Shown piece by piece: positions 25,295 through 33,808 of a stretch of 64,000 nt of DNA. The stretch spans positions 372,001 through 436,000 of the forward strand of contig NZ_JAFMZO010000002.1 of assembly GCF_024436395.1 (NCBI RefSeq), written 5' to 3'. The first letter of the stretch is position 1, and the number at the start of each line of letters is the position of its first letter. Source of the stretch: Paradesertivirga mongoliensis (lineage in GTDB: Bacteria; Bacteroidota; Bacteroidia; Sphingobacteriales; Sphingobacteriaceae). Under the pieces are notes generated by a model that had not been told where the DNA came from, did no database searches, and was given only the letters and a program-made list of their open reading frames with translations. Both the position numbers and the translations under genes were made by a program.

Positions 25295-27442
25295 TTAAAC
25301 CGACTTAGCCTTCGCATAAGGTTCTTCTAAAATAAAAGGCTGATTCTTTAAACGCTTGCCACTTGCTTTAAAAATTGCATTAGCCACAGCTCCCCCGGTT
25401 GGTGGGAGTGCAGGCTCTCCAAGACCGGTTGGCGAAATACCATTATTCACAAAGAATACATCCACCTCGGGAACCTCCTTCATCCGGATTAAGCGGTATT
25501 TGTTATAATTATTCTGATCTGGAACACCGTTTTTGAAAGTGAGGTTGCCATACATGGCATGACCAAGTCCATCCACAATTCCCCCCATCACCTGCTGGCG
25601 GGCTCCGCTAAGGTTTATAACTTCGCCACAATCTACTGCGGCATAAATTTTTTGAATAACGGGCTTGCCGGCCTTCACAAGTACATCCGCAACCTGAGCC
25701 ACATACGAAGCATGTGAAAAATAAACACTAAATCCCTGCGACACATCTTTTTTGGTTCCCCATCCGGATTTTTCTGCAGCCAGTTTAATCACGCCGATCA
25801 TCCGGTCAATATCGTAACGGACAGCGCCGGCGGGAGATGTTTTAGCCTTTTCCAGCAATCCCAATCTAAATTCGATGGGGTCGTTCTTAGCGGCCTCGGC
25901 AACCTCATCCAGAAAAGCCTGTTCGGCATATCCCAAAAAATTAGTTATCGGAGCTCTCCAAGGCGCTGTTGTTATCGGTGATTTATGTTCAATAGAATCA
26001 ATCAAAAGGTGATCAACCGCGCCCGACGGGAAGTTATTCTCGCGGGTGGGATTGCCTGCGTTGATGCCTGCGCCCCGCAGTTTATATCCTACCATATTGC
26101 CTGAAGCGTCTAAGGCTGCTTCAAAGCGATACCGAACCGAAGGACGGTACGATCCGCCGGCCATATCATCTTCCCGGGTCCAGATCACCTTAACCGGAGC
26201 TTTAATAATACTCGAAAGCTCTGCAGCTTCCAGCACATAGTCGGTCATTAGCCTTCGTCCGAACCCACCTCCCAGACGGGTAATCTCTACGGTAACCTTG
26301 TCCTCCGAAATATTCAGCAGCCTTGCAACACCCTTTCGGGCGCTATCGGGTGTTTGAGTGGGCCCGGCAAGCTCTACCCCATCCTCGCGAACATGGGCAA
26401 AGAAGTTCATCGGCTCCATTGGATTATGTGGCAAAAACGGACACTGATATTCACTTTTTATAACCTTTGCTGCGTTCTTGAAAGCAGATTCCACATCGCC
26501 CTCCATTCTTCGAACCTGTGCCTTGTCGCTATTCAGTAATTCAGCAAAGATCTTATCATGGTCGGCAGAACTTTCAATATTACCTTCTTTTTCGTATTCT
26601 ATTTTTAGAGCTTTCCGGGCTTTGTTTATTTGCCAGGTAGACTTACCCACCACAGCCACCTTATTTTTAAAGGTTACAACATCGATAATACCGGGCATGG
26701 CTTTAGCCGCCGCTGCATCTACAGACTTCACTTTCATACCAAAACCTTCGGGGCGCTGAATCATTGCAAGAAGCATCCCTTCGCGATGAAAATCCAGACC
26801 GAACATAGGTTTTCCGGTAATTATATTTTTATTCTCAACGTTCCTCAGAGCTTTACCGATCAACTTAAAATCTTTCCTGTCTTTAAGTTTAACGTCGGAT
26901 GGGACGGCCAATTTTGAAGCCTCTTCTGCTAATTCACCGTAGTTTAATTTTTTACCGGAGGTAGAATGAATTACAAAACCATCGCTTGCGCTGCACTCGC
27001 TCAAAGGCACATTCCATCGCTTTGAAGCTGCCTCGACCAGCATCGCCCGAGCTGTAGCGCCTGCTTTACGCAAGATCATCCAGGAATGAGGCACTGCACC
27101 GCTTCCGCCCGTAACCTGACGCTGAAATTTTTTAGTATCCAGAGCAGCCTGAACTACACTAACCGTTTTCCAGTCTGCATCCAGTTCTTCTGCCACCACC
27201 ATCGGAAATGACGTTTTTATATTCTGTCCTAATTCGGGATTTGGGGAGAAGATAGTGATGATATTGTCGCTGGAAATCGTAAGAAAGCTATTAAACTCTG
27301 CTTTTCCGGCGGCCAATACAGTTTTTGAAACTACTGAAGGCATCTCAGCTTTTGCGCTGAACCAATTAAATCCAAGCACCAATCCACCTCCGGCGGTTGC
27401 TGCCATTTTTAAAAAATCACGTCTGCTGGTTGATTGTGCCAT
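25295..27442 (-). CDS. Molybdopterin-binding oxidoreductase large subunit (IorB-like), Tat-exported
   Basis: The 715-residue protein has a twin-arginine signal (SRRDFLKMAATAGGG) and the xanthine dehydrogenase-family molybdopterin-cytosine-dinucleotide binding fold, including TRLGGGFGRRLMTDYVLEAAELS, a PWRAPITNFLGYAEQAFLDE segment, and the C-terminal GLGEPALPPTGGAVANAIFKASG with the catalytic Glu. IorB-type enzymes oxidise N-heterocycles or aldehydes in the periplasm. It follows the 2Fe-2S subunit gene by 2 bases. No cytochrome c subunit is adjacent. Confidence 0.93.
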   Translation of the reverse strand: MAQSTSRRDFLKMAATAGGGLVLGFNWFSAKAEMPSVVSKTVLAAGKAEFNSFLTISSDNIITIFSPNPELGQNIKTSFPMVVAEELDADWKTVSVVQAALDTKKFQRQVTGGSGAVPHSWMILRKAGATARAMLVEAASKRWNVPLSECSASDGFVIHSTSGKKLNYGELAEEASKLAVPSDVKLKDRKDFKLIGKALRNVENKNIITGKPMFGLDFHREGMLLAMIQRPEGFGMKVKSVDAAAAKAMPGIIDVVTFKNKVAVVGKSTWQINKARKALKIEYEKEGNIESSADHDKIFAELLNSDKAQVRRMEGDVESAFKNAAKVIKSEYQCPFLPHNPMEPMNFFAHVREDGVELAGPTQTPDSARKGVARLLNISEDKVTVEITRLGGGFGRRLMTDYVLEAAELSSIIKAPVKVIWTREDDMAGGSYRPSVRYRFEAALDASGNMVGYKLRGAGINAGNPTRENNFPSGAVDHLLIDSIEHKSPITTAPWRAPITNFLGYAEQAFLDEVAEAAKNDPIEFRLGLLEKAKTSPAGAVRYDIDRMIGVIKLAAEKSGWGTKKDVSQGFSVYFSHASYVAQVADVLVKAGKPVIQKIYAAVDCGEVINLSGARQQVMGGIVDGLGHAMYGNLTFKNGVPDQNNYNKYRLIRMKEVPEVDVFFVNNGISPTGLGEPALPPTGGAVANAIFKASGKRLKNQPFILEEPYAKAKSV

Positions 27443-27444
27443 GG

Positions 27445-27903
27445 TTATGCTTTAGTACTGGCTAACTTAACTGCTTCTTTTATTCGGTGATAAGCGCCGC
27501 AACGGCAAATATTGGCGTGCATAGCATTATCAATCTGGTCTGCTGTGGGTTTTGGGGTATTTTTTAGAAATGCCGCAGCTGTCATAATCTGGCCGGCCTG
27601 GCAATATCCGCATTGCGCTACGTCAACTTCGTCCCAAGCTTTCTGCACAGGATGATCTCCATTTTGAGACAATCCCTCGATAGTAACCACCTTTTGTGTT
27701 CCCACAGCGGCAACAGGAAGAGTACAAGACCGTATTGCCTGTCCGTTTAAATGAACCGTGCAGGCTCCGCATGCTCCAATTCCGCAGCCATACTTGGTGC
27801 CTACTAATCCAAAATCATCTCGCAACACCCATAATAACGGTGTATCTGGTTCTACATCTGCCTGGTAAGTGCGCCCGTTAATTTGAAGCTTGTAATTCGC
27901 CAT
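27445..27903 (-). CDS. 2Fe-2S subunit of the molybdenum oxidoreductase (IorA-like)
   Basis: The 152-residue protein binds two 2Fe-2S clusters. The plant-type ferredoxin cluster is held by [18 protein letters not shown], with the fourth Cys in RSCTLP; the second cluster by [10 protein letters not shown] and [11 protein letters not shown]. It passes electrons from the molybdenum site of the large subunit encoded next to it. It has no signal of its own and would be carried out by the Tat signal of its partner. Confidence 0.95.
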   Translation of the reverse strand: MANYKLQINGRTYQADVEPDTPLLWVLRDDFGLVGTKYGCGIGACGACTVHLNGQAIRSCTLPVAAVGTQKVVTIEGLSQNGDHPVQKAWDEVDVAQCGYCQAGQIMTAAAFLKNTPKPTADQIDNAMHANICRCGAYHRIKEAVKLASTKA

Positions 27904-28037
27904 GGATAAAACATTTAGTGGTAAGCTAAATTAAAGAAATCTTGTCCTTTTTATTTAACGTAACGAATTCGTTAATCAATTATTTGCAGGACAGGAAAAT
28001 GCCTCTTAAAATTAATATTGTAATTTAGCGGCGTACG

Positions 28038-28853
28038 ATGAGCGCCCCGACAGAGATTGAAACAATAAGCATTTTAGGCTGTGGCTGGTATGGATTTGCG
28101 CTGGCAAAACAACTGCTGGACGAAGGATTTAAGGTGAAAGGTTCATCGACTTCTGACGAAAAGCTTAGCACACTTTATGAGCATGGAATAGAGCCATATA
28201 AGGTGATTTTCGAACCAGAGAAAGAAGCGTATGACCTCCAATTTTTCGATTGCGATGTACTGATTATCAGCATTCCTCCCAAAAGAAGCTCTGGCGAGGC
28301 AGCATTATATCCCGAAAAAATCCGAAAAATAACAGAGGCCGCCTGTAGGCATCAGGTAAAACGGTTGATTTTTATTAGCTCGACCGCGGTATATGGCGAC
28401 TGTAATATGGAGGTAACAGAAGATAATACTCCAAACCCGGATACAGAATCGGGCGAGGCAATGTTAGCTGCTGAAAGTATTGTTCGCCAGAAGAGCACAT
28501 TTCTGACAACAATCGTCCGTTTTGGAGGCCTTATCGGCCCCGCCCGCGATCCGGCCAGGTTCTTTGCAGGAAAAAAGGACATCCCTAATGGAAAAGCTCC
28601 GGTGAACTTGATTCACCTGGAAGATTGTATAGGACTGACGCTGGAAATTGTACGGAAAAATACTTTTGGCTACACATTTAATGCCTGCTGCACTGATCAT
28701 CCTGCTAAGATGGATTTCTATACGAAAGCAGCCGCAAAAAGCGGACTGGCGATCCCGCAATTTATTGACGAGCGCACAAAGTGGAAAATAGTATCGAGCA
28801 GTTACCTGGATGCAGTTGTAGGATATCCAATGGGGACGCTCGATAAAAGTTAA
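28038..28853 (+). CDS. NAD(P)-dependent SDR-type protein (YeeZ-like)
   Basis: The 271-residue protein has a Rossmann start (ISILGCGWYGFALAKQLL, GxGxxG), then CDVLIISIPP, the active-site-like IFISSTAVYGD, and IVRFGGLIGPARDP. This matches extended SDR proteins of the YeeZ group, whose reaction is unknown. The catalytic YxxxK is not clear, since the segment after STAVYG reads differently, so it may bind rather than turn over a substrate. It is divergent from the IorAB operon. Confidence 0.8.
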   Translation: MSAPTEIETISILGCGWYGFALAKQLLDEGFKVKGSSTSDEKLSTLYEHGIEPYKVIFEPEKEAYDLQFFDCDVLIISIPPKRSSGEAALYPEKIRKITEAACRHQVKRLIFISSTAVYGDCNMEVTEDNTPNPDTESGEAMLAAESIVRQKSTFLTTIVRFGGLIGPARDPARFFAGKKDIPNGKAPVNLIHLEDCIGLTLEIVRKNTFGYTFNACCTDHPAKMDFYTKAAAKSGLAIPQFIDERTKWKIVSSSYLDAVVGYPMGTLDKS

Positions 28854-29489
28854 CCAGAAACCCTGCTCCCCGCTTCCCGAATTACCACTACCAACTCCAT
28901 TGCTTATGGGGTATTACTTTACGGCTCGATACAGGGGCTATCCCTTTAGCTTCAGAAATTAGATCATTCTGCCGGAAATTAATCCTATTGATAATTAGTG
29001 TCCCAATACAGAACTTCTCCATTGTTATCAGCGTTAGCCATCCGGGATAGTTTGATGCATTTCAGCAGGTTACGGCCTGAGAAATTTATTATTGCTCGAT
29101 GGACATTCATTATCCCTTGTGTTAAAAAACTCATAATTGTATTGACTCCCCAGAGGGTCCAAATACTTATTATGAAAAATTTTGTTTTTGAAAAACATTT
29201 GTAGCCGGCTTGCTGTTTTATAATTACTCATACGATAGGGATATTCGGTACGGATTCATGGGTTCAAGTCCTGAAGGAAACACGATTTCTGAAAAGGCTC
29301 TCGCATTTAATTTTTTTTAGTCAAGCAAAATATACTTATTTAATGGACGTTCTATTTTCTAAATCCTTGAGAACAACTCATTTAGACATCTACCGAATTG
29401 TCATATAATGTTCTGCTGTTTAGAAAAGGGAATAATCTGAGAAGAATAAGAATTATATAACACGAGAGAATCATTTAAATTTATTACCC
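28854..29489. other. Intergenic region with a possible gene relic
   Basis: No intact gene is seen in this 636-base stretch. On the minus strand several short open segments look coding; they are described separately at 28888-29134. The left flank and the part from 29240 to 29489 show no structure I can name. ggttcaagtcc at about 29260 resembles a tRNA T-loop, but no tRNA can be folded around it. Confidence 0.45.
28888..29134 (-). pseudogene. Decayed gene remnant, family not recognised
   Basis: Two adjoining frames on the minus strand read like protein. One contains FSGRNLLKCIKLSRMANAD and GEVLYWDTNYQ and stops at 28985. The next, in another frame, continues with NDLISEAKGIAPVSSRKV and ends IPHKQWSW at 28888. 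Both have protein-like composition, but no single open frame joins them and there is no proper start. This suggests the C-terminal end of an old gene broken by frameshift. I cannot name the family. Confidence 0.3.
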
Positions 29490-29687
29490 ATGAGGAAAAG
29501 TTCTACAAACCCGAAAGTTGAATTGGCAGAAACAATTAACTTTATTTTACAAAACCTTCCAGATCCAAAAGACAACAGCGTGTCAACGATTAAAGACGAA
29601 CTGCTTGTAAACGACAAAAAAGTTATTTATCTGGCGCAAAAGAGCAAAGGTGCGCAGGGATTTTATTGGAACATTTCTCTAAATTAA
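29490..29687 (+). CDS. Small hypothetical protein
   Basis: The 65-residue protein is charged and soluble, with a helical N-terminal half (KVELAETINFILQNLP) and a sheet-like second half (DELLVNDKKVIYLAQKSKGAQGFYWNISL). It is followed by a clear terminator, which supports an independent small transcription unit. I recognise no family or partner. Confidence 0.6.
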   Translation: MRKSSTNPKVELAETINFILQNLPDPKDNSVSTIKDELLVNDKKVIYLAQKSKGAQGFYWNISLN

Positions 29688-29755
29688 TTGGTCGCAACAG
29701 ACGATATATACAGAGATAATATTAGACCCAATTTATATTCCTATAATTTTTACAG

Positions 29756-29790
29756 AGCTGCCTAACAAAATAGGCGGCTTTTCCTTTTTC
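29756..29790 (+). terminator. Intrinsic terminator
   Basis: agctgccta (29756-29764) pairs with taggcggct (29771-29779, one mismatch or wobble) and is followed by ttttcctttttc, after the small gene at 29490. Confidence 0.75.
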
Positions 29791-29817
29791 TCTCGGGGAG
29801 CCACCTCGCCATTTGTC

Positions 29818-31032
29818 CTAATTTGACTTAGGCTCTTTACGCTGTAGCCGGGTGTTCAATTTTGCAACGAACAAAATGCTGAGCAGCGTTATGGCAATAC
29901 TGATATATCCTGTTACCTCATAATTCAGTATAGCATTTGAAGGAGATTTCACCACAATCATTCCTGCGAGTACGGATGCCAGCCCTACGAAGATTTGTTG
30001 AACAGACGAGTTGATACTCATAAAGCTACCCCGCCGCCCCGGCTCTACTACATTACTCACCATTGCCTGCGCAGGAATCATGCGTCCGGAGGATACTACA
30101 AACCAGAAACCGGTTACGCACAACACAAGAAAAAATGGCATAGCAGGAAGATTAGTAATGATCGCGATCGGAAATATCGCAAGCAGGGCCATTGTCACAA
30201 ACAAACGATGCTTACCTATTTTATCTGCCACACGGCCCAAAACCGGCGATGAGACCAGTGTTAAAGCCCCTCCTATCATATAAATCATTGGAGTTTGTGA
30301 TTTACTGAACCCCATATTAAATTCCATAAAAGGATTAAGAAAAGGGATAATCAAAAAATGACCGAGCATGATAGATGCTGAAAGACATAATGCGAGTAAT
30401 TGATCTTTATCTGCAACGATATCTTTCAGTAGTACTAAGGGGGCTATCTGCTTTTTCTTTTCCTTAGTATGAGCGTCCATTTTAGGCAAATATTTTATCA
30501 GAAATGGAAGAAGAATTAAACCAATTCCGGCCACAAAAAAGAATGGCCCATGCCAATTAAAAATATTAGAAAGATATAGCGAAAAAGGAACACCGAATAC
30601 AGAGGCGACAGAAAATGCTGCCATTATAAATCCCATGGCGGTTCCGCGGCGCTGATAGGGGATCAAATCGGCCACAATAGACAACACCTGGGCTCCTATT
30701 AAACCACCGAAAATACCAGCAACAACTCTCGAGATTAGTAAAACGATATAAGAAGGCGACACCGCACAGCATAAGGTACCGACAAGAAAACCGCAATATC
30801 CAAAGAGTAAAACTTGCTTTCGATCGAAATTATCGACAAAAAAAGCTGCCAAAAAACCAGAGATCGCGGCGCTGAAAGTATACGCCGCTACCAGCATAGA
30901 AAACTGCTGTGACGAGATATCAAAATATGGCATCAGGTAATTACCTAATGGCATCATGATCATAAAATCAAGTATATGAGTGAAGTTGAGCGCCGCAAGC
31001 AACAACAATATAATCTTCTCCTTTGTGTTCAT
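29818..31032 (-). CDS. Major facilitator superfamily transporter (drug efflux type)
   Basis: The 404-residue protein has 12 predicted membrane helices. The loop between helices 2 and 3 reads DNFDRKQVLLFGY (MFS motif A position), and helix 4 carries SRVVAGIFGGLIGAQ, as in the DHA1 drug/proton antiporter group. A central basic loop (MDAHTKEKKKQ) separates the two halves. The GlxA-type regulator gene upstream on the same strand probably controls it. A (CA)6 repeat lies three bases before its start codon. Confidence 0.9.
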   Translation of the reverse strand: MNTKEKIILLLLAALNFTHILDFMIMMPLGNYLMPYFDISSQQFSMLVAAYTFSAAISGFLAAFFVDNFDRKQVLLFGYCGFLVGTLCCAVSPSYIVLLISRVVAGIFGGLIGAQVLSIVADLIPYQRRGTAMGFIMAAFSVASVFGVPFSLYLSNIFNWHGPFFFVAGIGLILLPFLIKYLPKMDAHTKEKKKQIAPLVLLKDIVADKDQLLALCLSASIMLGHFLIIPFLNPFMEFNMGFSKSQTPMIYMIGGALTLVSSPVLGRVADKIGKHRLFVTMALLAIFPIAIITNLPAMPFFLVLCVTGFWFVVSSGRMIPAQAMVSNVVEPGRRGSFMSINSSVQQIFVGLASVLAGMIVVKSPSNAILNYEVTGYISIAITLLSILFVAKLNTRLQRKEPKSN

Positions 31033-31034
31033 TT

Positions 31035-31046
31035 TGTGTGTGTGTG
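31035..31046 (-). repeat. (CA)6 dinucleotide repeat in the 5' untranslated region
   Basis: Six CA units on the transcribed strand lie just upstream of the MFS start codon. A similar (CA)7 tract occurs before the gene at 36043. Such tracts are prone to slippage and may alter translation or only reflect local composition. Confidence 0.6.
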
Positions 31047-31070
31047 CCAGACAATAGTAATTAAATACCG

Positions 31071-31115
31071 GCTAAAAGGAGATAAAAGAGCTAAAAGCTG
31101 ACAAAAAGCTGTTAA
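31071..31115. promoter_or_regulatory. Direct repeats, possible AraC-type operator
   Basis: gctaaaag occurs at 31071-31078 and 31090-31097, 19 bases apart from start to start, with a related aaaaagct at 31103. Direct repeats at about two helical turns are typical of AraC-family sites. They lie between the GlxA-like gene and the MFS gene. Confidence 0.4.
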
Positions 31116-31158
31116 ACTATGGTGTCTTGGAAAAGAACATTCAGAGCTTGGGGTACCG

Positions 31159-32133
31159 TCAATTCATCATCCGGTTGTATTTGCCCTTATATTGAATGGG
31201 AGAAAGCCCGGTAAACTTCTTAAATGTGCTTCGAAAAGCTTTGGTATCAGTATATCCCACTTTGTACATTACTTCATTAATATTCTCGCGTGAAGATTCG
31301 AGGCTGATTTTTGCTGCCTCGATCTTTACTCTTTGAATATATTCTACCACTGTATTGGAAGTTGCCTTTTTAAATCTTCGTTCGAGATTTCTTCGGCCAA
31401 GTGCAAACATAGAAGCGAGCTGATCTACCGTTATCTTTTCCTGAAAATTCTTTTCTATAAAATCCTGAGCCTTTCTTATTTGCTCATCTTCATGTCCTTT
31501 TTGTCCCTGAAATATTGTAAACGATAATTGGTTATCACGCTCAATTTCAATTGCAAATACTTTCGCTGCAAGAATAGCAATATCCCGACCAGCATATTTT
31601 TCAATAAGATGCAAAATGAGATTGAGATAAGAGAAAGCACCTCCGCTCGAATATATTCCCTTCTCATCGGTGATAACTTTTTCGGTAACCAATGTCACCT
31701 CTGGAAACATCGACCTGAAAGCACTTTCCGCCATCCAGTGAGTAGCACATTTCCGTCCGTTTATCAACCCCGTTGACGCAAGCAAAAATGCGCCAAGGCA
31801 AAGGCTTGCGACCTCTGCCCCACCTTCGTACTGCTTTTTAATCCAGGGAATAAACGCCCGGTTCTTTTCTATTCCTTCTGTGAGGTCGCCGTCTATGGCG
31901 GGAATTATTATCAGATCGGTTTTTTTAACATCCTTAATCAACAAACTGGTATTGGCTGTAAAAGAACCGCCGCTTAGAGGTGTTTCTTTACTGATTCCGA
32001 CCAGGTTTACATCAAACAAGGCAGGCGCGCCCTTGGCCTTAAAAAACTCATTTACCTGCGTAAACAACTGGCGCGAACCTTCAAGACTACCTAAGATAGC
32101 ACCCTGTGGAACTAAGATTGAAATGTGTTTCAT
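31159..32133 (-). CDS. GlxA-family transcriptional regulator (DJ-1/PfpI plus AraC HTH)
   Basis: The 324-residue protein has an N-terminal DJ-1/PfpI-like domain (residues 1-185; EVASLCLGAFLLASTGLINGRKCATHW with the elbow Cys) and a C-terminal AraC-type double helix-turn-helix (KITVDQLASMFALGRRNLERRFKKATSN, then INEVMYKVGYTDTKAFRSTFKKFTGLSPIQYK). The first domain usually senses a small ligand. It is directly upstream of the MFS pump gene and likely activates it. Confidence 0.93.
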   Translation of the reverse strand: MKHISILVPQGAILGSLEGSRQLFTQVNEFFKAKGAPALFDVNLVGISKETPLSGGSFTANTSLLIKDVKKTDLIIIPAIDGDLTEGIEKNRAFIPWIKKQYEGGAEVASLCLGAFLLASTGLINGRKCATHWMAESAFRSMFPEVTLVTEKVITDEKGIYSSGGAFSYLNLILHLIEKYAGRDIAILAAKVFAIEIERDNQLSFTIFQGQKGHEDEQIRKAQDFIEKNFQEKITVDQLASMFALGRRNLERRFKKATSNTVVEYIQRVKIEAAKISLESSRENINEVMYKVGYTDTKAFRSTFKKFTGLSPIQYKGKYNRMMN

Positions 32134-32187
32134 ATGATAAAGGTAAGTTTTAGCAAGTATGCCGTCAACCTTCCGCTTTGATATTAT

Positions 32188-33411
32188 TCAGTATTGAGCC
32201 AATGTATGTAGTTCGATGACAGTAACTTCCGGCCATATGCCAACTCTTCCGGAAAACCCCAAAAAACCAAAACCCCGATTTACGTATAAATACCGGCCGT
32301 GGGCCCTAGCAAGACCCGCCCAATTGGGATACCGATACTTTACAGGACTCCATTTAAACCCAAACATTTCTATTCCAAACTGCATCCCATGAGTATGTCC
32401 CGAGAGCGTGACGTGAATATTTCCTGAATGATTTTTTACCATTGCATCCCAGTGCGACGGATCATGAGAAAGAAGAACCTTTACAGTTTTATCGTCCAAA
32501 CCATTCAATGCTTTCTCCAGGTCACCACGCTGGCCAAAACCCAGACCCCAGTTCTCTACTCCGAGTAATGCAATGCTCTCCCCTCCTTTCTCAATCTTAA
32601 CGTGTTGGTCGAGCAACAAACGAAAACCTAATTTTTCGTGGTTAGCCTTTAATTGCTCCAGATTTCTTCTTTTCTCTTCGGCGCTGTCCCAACGTATATA
32701 ATCTCCATAATCATGATTCCCTAATACCGAGAACTTGCCATGCGTAGCTTCGATCTTCGCAAAAACATCAATCCATGGTTCTATTTCAGAAGCTTGATTG
32801 TTCACCAAATCTCCTGTAAACACAAACAGGTCCGAACGCTGAGCGTTAATTAAGGCTATTCCGCGCTGTACTCCTTTTATGCTATCAAGACTTCCGGCAT
32901 GAATATCCGAGATTTGGGTAATGGTGAATCCATCAAAGCTTTTTGGCAGATCTTCCAAATAAATTCTCGCCTTCCGTACTTTGTAATGGTATTTGCCCCG
33001 CGTTACACCAAAAATAAATGAAAGAAAGGGAATACTGGCGAACAATAGTCCTGCACGACCAAAACTATCTGAACGCAAGGGATATTCGCCTATAAGCCCG
33101 GCAAAAACCCTGTAAACATCCTCGCCGAGTAAAACGAGAGCGAAAGCCAGCTTCGACACAAATAGCGCCGAAAACACGTTAAACACTGCGTTAAACAACA
33201 GAGTAAACTTGCCTGTGGGAATCGCTCTGTAAAAATTAGTAACGAAAGCTGCTAACACGGCCAACGAACCAAACCAGAACAGGTAGAATATTACCAGACG
33301 GAACTCCCCGCTATAGGGATGACAAAGCGCTTTCAGCCCCTGGAATACGTAAAAATCCAGAAGCAGAGATATTAAAACAATGATAAAAACGGGCACACTT
33401 AATTTACGCAT
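32188..33411 (-). CDS. Membrane-anchored metallophosphoesterase
   Basis: The 407-residue protein has four N-terminal membrane helices (from VPVFIIVLISLLLDFYVF onward) and a cytosolic or periplasmic metallophosphoesterase domain with QISDIHAGS, FTGDLVNN, VLGNHDYGD, LLSHDP and LSGHTHGMQFG. These are the metal-binding motifs of the calcineurin-like family; the arrangement resembles YaeI-type phosphodiesterases with the lipid A or lipid-linked substrates proposed for some members. Substrate not known. Gene is monocistronic. Confidence 0.92.
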   Translation of the reverse strand: MRKLSVPVFIIVLISLLLDFYVFQGLKALCHPYSGEFRLVIFYLFWFGSLAVLAAFVTNFYRAIPTGKFTLLFNAVFNVFSALFVSKLAFALVLLGEDVYRVFAGLIGEYPLRSDSFGRAGLLFASIPFLSFIFGVTRGKYHYKVRKARIYLEDLPKSFDGFTITQISDIHAGSLDSIKGVQRGIALINAQRSDLFVFTGDLVNNQASEIEPWIDVFAKIEATHGKFSVLGNHDYGDYIRWDSAEEKRRNLEQLKANHEKLGFRLLLDQHVKIEKGGESIALLGVENWGLGFGQRGDLEKALNGLDDKTVKVLLSHDPSHWDAMVKNHSGNIHVTLSGHTHGMQFGIEMFGFKWSPVKYRYPNWAGLARAHGRYLYVNRGFGFLGFSGRVGIWPEVTVIELHTLAQY

Positions 33412-33510
33412 AAAGTAACGTGGTGTAAGATTGATTATTAACTCTTAAATCAAATGACGAACTAATCCTGAACATATCTTATTATTTTTATTTTTCTTTA
33501 CTTCGTTGGT

Positions 33511-33732
33511 ATGGATCAAAAAAATAATCCTTTGCATGGCAAAACGCTTGAAGCAATTTTAAACTATCTTGTAGAACGTTATGGATGGAACGAACTGGCC
33601 AGGCAAGTCCGGATTAACTGTTTTGTCAATAATCCTAATATTAAATCGAGTTTAACCTTTCTTCGAAAAACTCCATGGGCCAGAAAAAAAGTAGAAGATT
33701 TATATCTTAAAAGCTTGCCGCCTTCGGGTTAG
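33511..33732 (+). CDS. VF530-family protein (DUF2132)
   Basis: The 73-residue protein reads [33 protein letters not shown] and then [25 protein letters not shown], matching the VF530 family nearly end to end. A structure of VF530 showed a small helical fold related to DNA-binding proteins, and the family is called DNA-binding on that basis. Its role is unknown. It is 76 bases before the pectate lyase gene on the same strand. Confidence 0.9.
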   Translation: MDQKNNPLHGKTLEAILNYLVERYGWNELARQVRINCFVNNPNIKSSLTFLRKTPWARKKVEDLYLKSLPPSG

Positions 33733-33808
33733 GGTATAAACCCGGTCAACACAATTTTACAAAAGCTGTGGATAGCTTATCAGATATTTGTAGCTCAATA
33801 ACCAATTA

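Noticed and set aside
28998-29204. A 68-codon plus-strand frame in the gap after the SDR gene.
   Set aside because: It has no recognisable composition or start context, and the opposite strand carries more protein-like segments.
29240-29300. ggttcaagtcc resembles a tRNA T-loop, suggesting a tRNA or tRNA fragment.
   Set aside because: The flanking bases do not form a T-stem, and no acceptor or anticodon arm can be found around it.
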